Positions 20,005-28,123 of a stretch of 64,000 bases of DNA are shown here, in pieces (within the stretch, counting starts at the first letter, position 1; every line of letters begins with the position of its first letter). The stretch spans positions 124,001 to 188,000 of the forward strand of contig NZ_JNUP01000064.1 of the NCBI RefSeq assembly GCF_000758165.1, given 5' to 3'. The DNA is from Spirochaeta lutea (GTDB lineage Bacteria; Spirochaetota; Spirochaetia; DSM-27196; Salinispiraceae). Both the position numbers and the translations under genes were made by a program. A model generated the notes under the pieces. The model was given only the letters and a program-made list of their open reading frames with translations. It made no database searches and was not told the origin of the DNA.

Positions 20005-20059
20005 GAATTTATATACTAGGTTCTAGTAATATCAGGTATAATTCGGCAAGGAGAACCGT

Positions 20060-21166
20060 ATGAAGTTTACCTGTGAACGTGATGTCATCATGAAAGAGAT
20101 TCAGATAGCTCAGGAAATTATTTCTTCCCGGAATGCTCTTTCGATTCTTTCCAATGTGTTGCTCTCCGCGGATGATGGAGCCTTGCTCATTAGAGCTACT
20201 GATTTGAAGGTTAGTTTTGAAACGAGAATTCCTATAGAGGTTTCGGATCCAGGAACCACTACAGTTTTTTGCGATAAATTGTTGAGCATTCTTCGAACCC
20301 TCCCCCAGGGAGAAGTTTCATTTGAGATCCAGGATAATGACCGCTTTGTAATCAAACCCCTATTCAAAAATAATATTGATTTTAGATTAAAGAGTATCGG
20401 GTCTGATAAATTCCCGGAGATTCAAACTGCCGACAGAAATCTCTATTTTGAGCTTCCCCAAAAAGAACTCATCGAGATGATCAGCCAAACGGTTTTTGCA
20501 GTAAGCGATGATGAAACCCGTTACTACATGAACGGGGTGTATTTAGTAAAAAAAGAAAATAATTTGGTGATGGTCGCCACTGACGGTCGTCGCTTGTCTT
20601 ACATTGCCAAGGATCTTAATACCACCATTCCCGAGTTTGAAGGCGTAATAATCCCCCCAAAAATTCTTCACCTGATTCGAAAACTAGCATCTGGAGAGGG
20701 GTCGGTACAGATAGCCATTACTGATAAGCATATGTTTATCGAGTTTGATAACCAGAAAATTTCCTCAGCGTTAATCGAAGGGACCTTTCCAACCTATCAG
20801 CGGGTCATTCCGGAGTCTCAAGAGTATAGCGTTATTGTTAGCCGTGATGAGCTTATGGAGGCACTTAAGCGTGTGGGTCTTATGGTGGAAAAATCGAGGC
20901 GAATTCTGCTTACCCTCACCACGGATACCCTTACCCTCAAGAGCGAGGAGAGCGAACTCGGGATTGCCAAAGAGGATATTCCATGTCGCTATGAGGGACC
21001 GGATGCGGTGATAGCGTTAAACTACCAATACATTACCGATCCTCTCCGCGTTATTGATGCATCAGAAATACAGATTCAGTTCACGGAAACCAATAGGGCG
21101 ATTAGTATTTATTCCATTCCTGAGGCGGATTATTTCCATATCATCATGCCCATGCAGCTTGATTAG
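20060..21166 (+). CDS. dnaN: DNA polymerase III sliding clamp (beta)
   Basis: A 368-residue beta clamp with three similar domains. It encircles DNA and tethers polymerase III. Visible: MKFTCERDVIMKEIQIAQ at the start, the VATDGRRLSY motif of the second domain and the C-terminal YFHIIMPMQLD (family HLIMPMRL), which helps form the partner-binding pocket. AAGGAG precedes the ATG. recF follows after 8 bp. Confidence 0.97.
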   Translation: MKFTCERDVIMKEIQIAQEIISSRNALSILSNVLLSADDGALLIRATDLKVSFETRIPIEVSDPGTTTVFCDKLLSILRTLPQGEVSFEIQDNDRFVIKPLFKNNIDFRLKSIGSDKFPEIQTADRNLYFELPQKELIEMISQTVFAVSDDETRYYMNGVYLVKKENNLVMVATDGRRLSYIAKDLNTTIPEFEGVIIPPKILHLIRKLASGEGSVQIAITDKHMFIEFDNQKISSALIEGTFPTYQRVIPESQEYSVIVSRDELMEALKRVGLMVEKSRRILLTLTTDTLTLKSEESELGIAKEDIPCRYEGPDAVIALNYQYITDPLRVIDASEIQIQFTETNRAISIYSIPEADYFHIIMPMQLD

Positions 21167-21174
21167 GACCAATT

Positions 21175-22263
21175 ATGGCCTTTACGGCGATGCGTTTTTA
21201 CCAGTTTAGGAATTTACAGAGTGCAGAAATACCTGTTCATAGCGAACAGGTATTTTTTGTTGGAGAGAACGGCCAGGGAAAAACCAATTTTTTGGAAGCC
21301 GTGTATTTGTTATGTTACGGTTCCAGTTTTCGAACCCGGAAGGATGATTCGTTGATACGGTCCGGTGCGGATTCCATGGCGGTACATGGGGTATTCACCC
21401 ACCAGGGAATCGAACGCGTTATTCAGGTTCGGATCGTCGGGGGAAAAAAAGAGGTCCGGGTGGATGATCAGGTTATCAAAGACCGGCGTGAGCTTGTTGA
21501 ACAAATACCCTGTATTGTGTTCAGTCATGAGGATATTGACTTTGTGAAGGGCCCGCCGGAGATGCAGCGGTATTTTTTTAACCAAACGGGAACCATGCTG
21601 GGAATCCAGTTTCTTGACGATCTTCGCCGGTATACCAGGGTGTTAAAGACCAGGAACCAGGTGTTGAAGGACGGCCGCTATGATCTGCTGGATCTCTACG
21701 ATAGCCAGCTCTGTGAGTACGGGGAGGTTATTCAGGAACGGCGCCGTGAGCTGACTGAACAGTTTAATGCAGTGTTTCTGGATGTATTTTCCCGGGTTTC
21801 TGGATTAAAACCCTCAGTAGAAATCCAGTATCAACCCAGTTGGAGTTCTACCCTATCGTCAGATCAATTACGTGAACATGTGTATCTCCGGCGTGAAGCG
21901 GATATCTCCCAACGAACTACAACCAGCGGGCCTCACCGGGACCGCTTCGTTTTTTCACTGATGGGTGAGGATTTCCTTCCTCAGGCTAGTACCGGGCAGC
22001 TGCGATTGATCTCGTTGATACTTCGGGTTGCCCAGGCACGGTTATTGGCGGATATGCGGGATAGTAAACCAATTTTGTTGATTGATGACGTGCTGCTTGA
22101 GTTGGATCCTGAGCGGCGGCGGCGGTTTATTGAGGTATTACCGGAATTTGAGCAGGCATTTTATACCTTTTTACCGGATGAACACATTATCAGACGGATA
22201 GAGGGTGATTCGACTGTGGGATTTCGGGTTGAAAATGGAAGTTTCCAGCGGATTACTTCTTAA
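21175..22263 (+). CDS. recF: DNA replication and repair protein RecF
   Basis: A 362-residue SMC-like ATPase of the RecFOR gap-repair pathway. Walker A GENGQGKTNFLEAVYLLCYG, the ABC signature region STGQLRLISL, and Walker B PILLIDDVLLELD are present. It starts 8 bp after dnaN with no separate strong ribosome binding site, so it is probably coupled. recR is also in the window. Confidence 0.96.
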   Translation: MAFTAMRFYQFRNLQSAEIPVHSEQVFFVGENGQGKTNFLEAVYLLCYGSSFRTRKDDSLIRSGADSMAVHGVFTHQGIERVIQVRIVGGKKEVRVDDQVIKDRRELVEQIPCIVFSHEDIDFVKGPPEMQRYFFNQTGTMLGIQFLDDLRRYTRVLKTRNQVLKDGRYDLLDLYDSQLCEYGEVIQERRRELTEQFNAVFLDVFSRVSGLKPSVEIQYQPSWSSTLSSDQLREHVYLRREADISQRTTTSGPHRDRFVFSLMGEDFLPQASTGQLRLISLILRVAQARLLADMRDSKPILLIDDVLLELDPERRRRFIEVLPEFEQAFYTFLPDEHIIRRIEGDSTVGFRVENGSFQRITS

Positions 22264-22291
22264 TCCTTGAAAGGATATCCTTCGAGGAGTA

Positions 22292-22801
22292 TTGTTCAGG
22301 TATATGAACCGGGTCGCTGACATTATTTCCCGCTATTTTGAGAATCACTCTATGGAAGGAACGGGTGGAGAGGTCTCGTCATTTTTTACCCGGTGGCAAG
22401 AGATAGCAGGACCGGGCTTGGCCGATCATTCTCGGATAGCAGATATCCGTCATGGATCGGTTATTGTGTATGTAGATCATCCCGGGTGGATGCAGAAACT
22501 CTCCATGCAGAAAAACCGAATCCTGCGCAGTATACAGAAACGCTACCCGAGCCTTGAGATAACTAATTTGCTCATGCGTTGTGTTGATAAAAAAACCTTC
22601 AGGGGTGCTCAGACCATCGAGGAGCAGCAACGGGCGATCCAACAGGCAGGAATCCGAAAGGAGTATCCCGCCGACTCGGAATCCGGCGAAATCCAGGAAA
22701 GCCTGGGTGAGAACCGCGATCTTTCCAAGATTACCGATCCAAAACTAAGAGAGTTATTAGAGCGATTTAGTGAAGAAGGACGGGGAAAGTCAGCTGATTG
22801 A
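22292..22801 (+). CDS. dciA: DciA-like DUF721 protein (replicative helicase loader family)
   Basis: A 169-residue protein whose first 110 residues match DUF721/DciA: FFTRWQEIAGPGLADHSRIADIRHGSVIVYVDHPGWMQKLSMQK. DciA is the ancestral loader of DnaB helicase. The C-terminal part is charged and probably disordered. The start is uncertain: TTG at 22292 lies 2 bp after GGAG, ATG at 22304 lies 14 bp after it. Its place after recF and before rpmH fits the dnaA-cluster position of DUF721 genes. Confidence 0.82.
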   Translation: MFRYMNRVADIISRYFENHSMEGTGGEVSSFFTRWQEIAGPGLADHSRIADIRHGSVIVYVDHPGWMQKLSMQKNRILRSIQKRYPSLEITNLLMRCVDKKTFRGAQTIEEQQRAIQQAGIRKEYPADSESGEIQESLGENRDLSKITDPKLRELLERFSEEGRGKSAD

Positions 22802-22877
22802 CAATCCTTCTGATCTAGCAATATACTACGCTACCGAATTTTAACTTCAGTGCAATATCTTTTGAGGAGTTTTGATA

Positions 22878-23033
22878 ATGAAACGTACGTATCAGCCCAG
22901 CCGCACAAAGCGGACCCGCAAACTCGGCTTTCGGGCTCGAATGAAAACCAAGGGTGGCCGGCTCGTGTTAAAACGGCGTAGGGCAAAAGGCCGGAAAAAA
23001 CTTACGGTATCGGATGAAAAGAAGCCTTACTAG
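22878..23033 (+). CDS. rpmH: 50S ribosomal protein L34
   Basis: A 51-residue L34: [20 protein letters not shown] followed by [27 protein letters not shown] site lies upstream. Its 3' end overlaps the rnpA start by 20 bp, the usual arrangement. Confidence 0.97.
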   Translation: MKRTYQPSRTKRTRKLGFRARMKTKGGRLVLKRRRAKGRKKLTVSDEKKPY

Positions 23034-23364
23034 GCTTGAACGGGTAAGGGGAAGGGGCCTCATACGAAGCCTCTTCAGATCCCCCCGGAAATTTACGTGT
23101 AGGGGGTTGGCCCTTCGGATTACCCCCAATGGTCTTGATTTTACTAGGATTTTAGTGTCCCCGGGACGCAAGTTTGGGAACGCAGTACAGAGAAACTATG
23201 TAAAGCGTATCGCCCGGGAGTATTATCGTACCCATAAAGAGTGCATAGACCCAGGCTATGACCTTGCATTTATCTTTTATTCCGGGGAGTATAGCTTTCA
23301 AGACCGATGCACTCAAATGGAAGGCCTTTTAAAAAAGGCCGGTATTTACCATTCTGTTACATAA
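23014..23364 (+). CDS. rnpA: Ribonuclease P protein component
   Basis: A 116-residue RnpA that pairs with RNase P RNA to cut tRNA leaders. The RNR signature is present as [20 protein letters not shown]. The start overlaps the last codons of rpmH, so translation is coupled. No RNase P RNA gene is seen in the window. Confidence 0.94.
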   Translation: MKRSLTRLERVRGRGLIRSLFRSPRKFTCRGLALRITPNGLDFTRILVSPGRKFGNAVQRNYVKRIAREYYRTHKECIDPGYDLAFIFYSGEYSFQDRCTQMEGLLKKAGIYHSVT

Positions 23365-23416
23365 TTTTGCTGCCAGCCCTGTGAACATGGTCGGGTAGCT
23401 ACTTCTTGAGGAATTC

Positions 23417-25189
23417 ATGGATAAAAGAACTCTGTTGGCAATAATACTCTCGGTGATTGTAATTACCATAGGTTTTACTATACAAAGCATTTTGTATCCT
23501 CCGGTAACCCCTGAAACAGCTACAACGGAGTCAAACCAAGGTTCTCAAGGAGCTGACAGCTCCGAGGTGCAAGAGAGATCTGATGAGAATTCCGGGGAGG
23601 TAAATGCGTCCCAGGATGTTTCCCAAGGCTTCATTGCTCTCGGTGATGATCCGGGTTCGACCTCTCCGGTAAGTTTTTCTGACGGAGCGGTGTATGAAGG
23701 CGTTATTGACCCGGTAGGGGCTTCACTCATCAGTTTTAAACTGCTTGAACACCGGGATGGTGAGGACCCTGTTGATATACTGTATGATGATGGATCCGAT
23801 CTGGTAGGGTTGCGAACCCGCTTTGGGGGTTGGAATGGGCAGGATATGAATGTGCCGTTCCATCGACAAGCATCTACAGATCCTGGGGTGCTGCGCTTTT
23901 ATCGGGACTTTGCCCCAAACAACGATCCGGAGAAGGCATTTCGGATTACTAAAAGTTATCATTTTTATCCTGAAGAATACATGTTCGAATTAACGGTGGA
24001 GATAGAGAACATTGCTGAACCAAGCAAGATTCCACCGATACAAATCGCGGATAATTCTTACTCGGTGGTAGTGACACCCCAGATTGGACCTCGAATTACG
24101 GCCCTTGGCTCTGCAAGACAACGGGGGGTCGATTACCGACGATTTATGGCTTACACAGGCGATAAGCGGATTGAATTAAAAAATTCTAATCCCGGAAGTC
24201 CTGAGGTTCGAGAGGATCGTTTTACCTGGGTTGCCGTTGATGGAAAATACTTTTCCCTGGCAGTGATTCCTGGGAATGCGGAATTTAGTTCGGTATTCTC
24301 CACTGAACAAACCAAGGATGGTTTGCAGGGCAATGCAGTAGCCCTTGAACGGGCTCCTCTTTCGGGTAGCAAGCAGATTGATACCTATCGGATTTATGCG
24401 GGTCCTAAAAAACCTGAAACCCTGAAACAATACAACCTCCCTCAAAATAATGAACTTGGATTACGAGGACTAGATCTGGATGTCCTTGTTGATGGTGGAA
24501 TGCTTACCTGGCTGGAGAACATCCTCAAGGAAGGTTTGAAATTATTCTACTATATTATTCCAAACTGGGGTGTGGCGATAATTCTCCTGACAATCCTTGT
24601 TAAACTGCTGTTCTACCCGCTAACTAAGAAGAGTCTCGAATCAACAAGGAAAATGCAGGAGTTCGCTCCTCAACTCAAGGAGATTCAGGAAAAACACAAA
24701 GATAATCCTCAGAAGGCCCAACAAGCTCAGGCGGAATTCTATAAAAAGAATGGGTTGAATCCCCTAGGCGGTTGTTTACCTATACTTATACAGTTCCCAT
24801 TCTTCATTGCCATGTACGGGTTATTCAATAATCATTTCGATCTTCGGGGGGCGATGTTTATTCCTGGATGGATAACCGATCTCTCAACCGCCGATACTAT
24901 ACTAAACTTCGGATTTACGATTCCAATTCTCGGGTGGAGCGAGCTGCACCTTCTACCCTTCATCTATTTGGCAAGTCAGCTGCTTTACGGAAAAATTACT
25001 CAAAACCCGGGTCAGGGTGCTGCGGGTGGTAAACAAGCAAAGATGATGATGTTTGCATTACCGATTGTATTCTTTTTCGTGCTGTACAATGTTCCATCTG
25101 GATTATTGGTGTACTGGATTAGTCAAAATATCGTAACGATGGTGCAGCAGATTTGGGTAAATAAACACCCCAAAAAGAAGAAAGCTTAA
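23417..25189 (+). CDS. yidC: Membrane protein insertase YidC
   Basis: A 590-residue YidC/Oxa1 insertase of the Gram-negative type. It has an N-terminal membrane helix (ILSVIVITIGFTIQSILY), an acidic, Ser/Glu-rich linker (about residues 30-75), a large periplasmic beta-domain (about 80-350), and the conserved insertase core from about 370 with LLFYPLTKKSLESTRKMQ and FFIAMYGLFN. It ends in a basic tail (HPKKKKA). TTGAGGAA precedes the ATG. The periplasmic domain implies an outer-membrane-bearing cell. Confidence 0.96.
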   Translation: MDKRTLLAIILSVIVITIGFTIQSILYPPVTPETATTESNQGSQGADSSEVQERSDENSGEVNASQDVSQGFIALGDDPGSTSPVSFSDGAVYEGVIDPVGASLISFKLLEHRDGEDPVDILYDDGSDLVGLRTRFGGWNGQDMNVPFHRQASTDPGVLRFYRDFAPNNDPEKAFRITKSYHFYPEEYMFELTVEIENIAEPSKIPPIQIADNSYSVVVTPQIGPRITALGSARQRGVDYRRFMAYTGDKRIELKNSNPGSPEVREDRFTWVAVDGKYFSLAVIPGNAEFSSVFSTEQTKDGLQGNAVALERAPLSGSKQIDTYRIYAGPKKPETLKQYNLPQNNELGLRGLDLDVLVDGGMLTWLENILKEGLKLFYYIIPNWGVAIILLTILVKLLFYPLTKKSLESTRKMQEFAPQLKEIQEKHKDNPQKAQQAQAEFYKKNGLNPLGGCLPILIQFPFFIAMYGLFNNHFDLRGAMFIPGWITDLSTADTILNFGFTIPILGWSELHLLPFIYLASQLLYGKITQNPGQGAAGGKQAKMMMFALPIVFFFVLYNVPSGLLVYWISQNIVTMVQQIWVNKHPKKKKA

Positions 25190-25252
25190 ACCAAAACCAG
25201 ATTGAGCAGCTGATACCCTGGGGTAGGTGGCTGCCGCTGGTAGGGAGACAAT

Positions 25253-25975
25253 ATGGTTCATGAATTTGAAGGAAGAACTGAAAAAGAAGCCATCGATACT
25301 GCGGTACAGAGCCTCGGCCTGACCCGGGATGAGTTTGACGTCGAGATCTTAGAAACCCAAAAATCAGGGTTGTTCAACCTATCTAAAAAGGTACGGATCC
25401 GGGTCTTTACCCGTAATAAAGGGGGGGACTCATCAGTTCAGACCCCGATCCTAGAAAAACCAAGGCAGCAGACCGGGAACCAAGTAACCTACGGACCCCA
25501 GAATCCTGATCCTGAGAATGATTTTGAGCATGCCGTTTTTGATTTTATCGGTCAGGTAACCGAGAAAATGGGGTTTCCAGCAACGCCGGTAATTTTATAC
25601 CGTGAAGCGGAAAAACTCGGAATTCGGTTGGATTCTGAACATTCAGGTATTTTGATTGGAAAAAAAGGAAAGAATCTGGATGCCTTGCAACTTCTGGTGA
25701 ATGTACTAGCCGCACGAATGATAGGCGGTGATTTTCGGGTTGTAATTGATACTGAAAACTATCGGAGTAGAAGAGAGGAAGCCTTGATTCGCCTCGCAGA
25801 GAAGACTGGAGACCAGGTTAAACGGACAAAAAAGTCCCGACTCCTTGAACCTATGAACCCCTTTGAACGTCGCCTCATTCATACAGCCCTGAACAATATT
25901 TCTGATATTGAAACCAAGAGTGAAGGTGACGGATTATACAAACAGGTTCGGGTAATCTACAAAGGATTACGGTGA
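25253..25975 (+). CDS. jag: Jag / KhpB-like RNA-binding protein
   Basis: A 240-residue protein with the Jag_N domain (FEGRTEKEAIDTAVQSLGL), a short linker, a KH domain with the GKKG loop (GILIGKKGKNLDALQLLVN) and an R3H domain (NPFERRLIHTALNN). KhpB/Jag binds small RNAs and mRNA in Firmicutes and its gene usually follows yidC, as here. GTAGGGAG precedes the ATG. Confidence 0.93.
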   Translation: MVHEFEGRTEKEAIDTAVQSLGLTRDEFDVEILETQKSGLFNLSKKVRIRVFTRNKGGDSSVQTPILEKPRQQTGNQVTYGPQNPDPENDFEHAVFDFIGQVTEKMGFPATPVILYREAEKLGIRLDSEHSGILIGKKGKNLDALQLLVNVLAARMIGGDFRVVIDTENYRSRREEALIRLAEKTGDQVKRTKKSRLLEPMNPFERRLIHTALNNISDIETKSEGDGLYKQVRVIYKGLR

Positions 25976-26142
25976 CAATCGGTTAATCATCCCAGGAGCG
26001 ATAAAGTGGGTTGAGCGAGTCATGAGCTGGGTACGGTCAATTCGGAACCGCGGTAGTGGAAATCCGGATCCTGCAGATGCAATCTAGCTGGCGTTAAATG
26101 GAGTTTCCATTGGGGTTCCATACATATTAGATTATAGAGGTG

Positions 26143-26178
26143 GCTGCGTGAATTATAAAATTACGCAGCTATTTTTTT
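26143..26178 (+). terminator. Terminator ending the dnaA-jag region
   Basis: The stem GCTGCGT/ACGCAGC, extended by AATT pairs, is followed by ATTTTTTTG. It lies about 170 bp past jag and would end transcription of the rpmH-yidC-jag operon. Confidence 0.78.
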
Positions 26179-26188
26179 GTGCATAACC

Positions 26189-26379
26189 TGTGGATAAAAT
26201 TCTGCAATTCTTCTGTTAGTTTTTCATTAATCATTGTAATACAATGATTTAGCTGAGTTCATGGAACTATATAGACAAAAATGTCCATTTTTAAACCACG
26301 GTAGATGGATTTTCTATATCACGAGAATAAAAATCTTTAGGATTGGTTTCGTGCAGTGCTGTGGATATCTTGTGGATAA
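26189..26379. promoter_or_regulatory. DnaA-box cluster between jag and gcvT
   Basis: An AT-rich 492-bp gap (25976-26467) without genes. Two perfect TGTGGATAA boxes lie at 26189-26197 and 26371-26379, and a near match TGTGGATAT at 26359-26367 sits 12 bp from the second. All point the same way. No trio array is seen here. The early part of the gap (25976-26100) holds nothing I recognise; no glycine riboswitch is visible before gcvT. Confidence 0.6.
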
Positions 26380-26467
26380 AAGCGGGAATTTCTTGTATTG
26401 GTATCGGGTACCATGAAAATACATAGGAAATCGCCACGCTAGGAACATTACCGGTTATACTAAGCCT

Positions 26468-27580
26468 ATGAAGTATCAGCTTCCATTAATGGCCACCCAC
26501 AGGGCATTAAACGCCAAAATGGTTGATTTCGCCGGGTGGGAAATGCCGTTACACTATAAAAGCCCCAAGATTGAGCATCTGTCTGTGAGAAACCATGCCG
26601 GTGTTTTTGATATCAGCCATATGGCCCGGTTTTCCATTGAAGGATCGGGTGCCGCGTCCTACCTTATGGGATTACTTACCTGTGATTGCGAGAATATGGA
26701 TCCTCTAACGGGGCGGTATGGGCTCATCCCTTCGGATGAGGGAGGGATTCTCGATGATGTTTTTGTGTACCGCCTTACCCAGACAGCGTTCATACTTGTA
26801 GCGAATGCGGGGAATCGTCACCGTGTTTGGTCTCATATTTCCCGGGCTACTGAATCCGTTAAGGTGACAGATCTGACAGAAACTCTCGGTATGGTCGCTC
26901 TTCAGGGGCCTAAGGCCCTGGAATTATGGAATGATAGGTACCATGATTTTAATGATTATGGCTCATTAGCTTGTCCCGAGGAACGGAATAGCCTGACCGT
27001 TTCTGGCCCGATCCGAAAAATGGTTTTTCTATCTCGAACCGGATACACCGGGGAAGATGGATTAGAAATTATTGGGGACCCTGAGTTTTTAAACCAGCTA
27101 TGGGAAACCCTCATGAGCGCTGGGGTAACACCCTGCGGTTTGGCGGCACGAGATTCTTTACGGTTCGAGGCTGGGTTTCCCTTGTACGGCCATGAATTAA
27201 CAGAAGCCATTACCCCCAGGGAAGCGGGTCTGCTTTGGGCGGTACGAAAACGCGACCTTGATCGTTTACCCTTCGGAGAGAAACTACGCACTACAATACC
27301 CCGGTTCCGGTTGGTTTGGTTTGTTATGACTGAACCTTCGGTTGCTCGCCAGGGATATCGCGTTTTTTCTACCCAAGGTCAAGTATTAGGAACAGTAGTA
27401 AGCGGGATGTATGCCCCGACCCTGGAAGGCTTTTACGGTAACCTTTATATTCCTCGGGAATTAGAACAGAACTACTTGCCTGGTGCAGAAATTTGTGTTG
27501 AAATTCACGGATCAATGAGGGCTGCCCGGGTAACCAAGGCGCCTCTTTACACTCCGGTGTACCGGAGAAAAAAGGAGTAG
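26468..27580 (+). CDS. gcvT: Glycine cleavage system T protein (aminomethyltransferase)
   Basis: A 370-residue tetrahydrofolate-dependent aminomethyltransferase. It takes the aminomethyl group from GcvH and makes methylene-THF and ammonia. Motifs: VDFAGWEMPLHY, GVFDISHMARF, DLTETLGMVALQGPKA, and SRTGYTGEDGLEI, all typical. Length is normal. There is no clear Shine-Dalgarno before the ATG. First gene of the gcvT-gcvH-gcvPA-gcvPB cluster. Confidence 0.96.
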   Translation: MKYQLPLMATHRALNAKMVDFAGWEMPLHYKSPKIEHLSVRNHAGVFDISHMARFSIEGSGAASYLMGLLTCDCENMDPLTGRYGLIPSDEGGILDDVFVYRLTQTAFILVANAGNRHRVWSHISRATESVKVTDLTETLGMVALQGPKALELWNDRYHDFNDYGSLACPEERNSLTVSGPIRKMVFLSRTGYTGEDGLEIIGDPEFLNQLWETLMSAGVTPCGLAARDSLRFEAGFPLYGHELTEAITPREAGLLWAVRKRDLDRLPFGEKLRTTIPRFRLVWFVMTEPSVARQGYRVFSTQGQVLGTVVSGMYAPTLEGFYGNLYIPRELEQNYLPGAEICVEIHGSMRAARVTKAPLYTPVYRRKKE

Positions 27581-27583
27581 GAT

Positions 27584-27973
27584 ATGACCTTTGACGAAAC
27601 GGTACGGTATCAGGATTCTCATGAATGGGCCCGTAAGGACGGGGACTTCTATGTGATTGGTATCAGCGATTTCGCCCAGGATAGTCTTGGGGACGTTGTG
27701 TTTGTGGAGTTTCCTGAATTGGGTGCAACATTAAAAAAGGGAAGTGCGTTCGGGGTTGTGGAAAGTGTAAAAGCCGCAAGTGACGTTTTTATGCCCCTGG
27801 GGGGTGAGGTGGTAGAGATAAATACCGTATTGAAAGATAGTCCTGAGAAAATCAATCAGGATCCCTTTGGTGACGGGTGGATTTTGAAGATCAAGGCTAC
27901 TTCCGACCAGGATTTTCAAAACCTCATGGATGCGGAAGAATATAAAAACTATACCAAAGATCTAGACGATTAG
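27584..27973 (+). CDS. gcvH: Glycine cleavage system H protein
   Basis: A 129-residue lipoyl carrier protein. The lipoylated lysine is in VESVKAASDVFMP (family ESVKAxSD). HEWARKDGDFYVIGISDFAQ is the standard first strand. It starts 3 bp after the gcvT stop, with GGAG inside the end of gcvT. A 105-bp inverted-repeat element separates it from gcvPA. Confidence 0.96.
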   Translation: MTFDETVRYQDSHEWARKDGDFYVIGISDFAQDSLGDVVFVEFPELGATLKKGSAFGVVESVKAASDVFMPLGGEVVEINTVLKDSPEKINQDPFGDGWILKIKATSDQDFQNLMDAEEYKNYTKDLDD

Positions 27974-27983
27974 AACAGCTAAA

Positions 27984-28088
27984 TAGTGCGCAAACGGTTG
28001 TAAACGAAACCAGATATAGCGGAGCGGCCTATGATCCCACCCATGGGTTGTGTCACCGGGGAGCAATGTTACAACCTTTTGCGCACTA
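27984..28088 (+). repeat. 105-bp inverted-repeat element, well-preserved copy (gcvH-gcvPA)
   Basis: Ends TAGTGCGCAAACGGTTGTAA and TTACAACCTTTTGCGCACTA are inverted with one mismatch in 20. The inner part has the shared block ATATAGCGG and the palindrome CCCACCCATGGGT. It lies inside the gcv operon, 11 bp after gcvH and 35 bp before the gcvPA start, so it is transcribed within the mRNA. Confidence 0.92.
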
Positions 28089-28123
28089 CAGAACAGGTAC
28101 GATTCTTCCGGGAAGGGGGTAAG

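Larger units (their letters stand above)
19611..20059. other. oriC: Chromosomal replication origin (oriC)
   Basis: The 449-bp gap between dnaA and dnaN. It contains DnaA boxes in both orientations: TGTGGATAA at 19892-19900 and TTATCCACA at 19966-19974. A DnaA-trio array lies at 19987-20004, followed by the AT-rich stretch GAATTTATATACTAGG. This matches the basal origin unwinding layout described for Bacillus: box, short GC-rich spacer (here CTACAGGCC), trios, AT-rich region. The left part of the gap (19611-19860) shows no boxes and only the weak hairpin CGGCCCGTTAGCCGGG. Gene direction switches close to here, which supports the call. Confidence 0.85.

Noticed and set aside
25976-26467. Glycine riboswitch expected before gcvT
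   Set aside because: I searched for the paired aptamer cores and saw none; the gap instead has DnaA boxes and a terminator.
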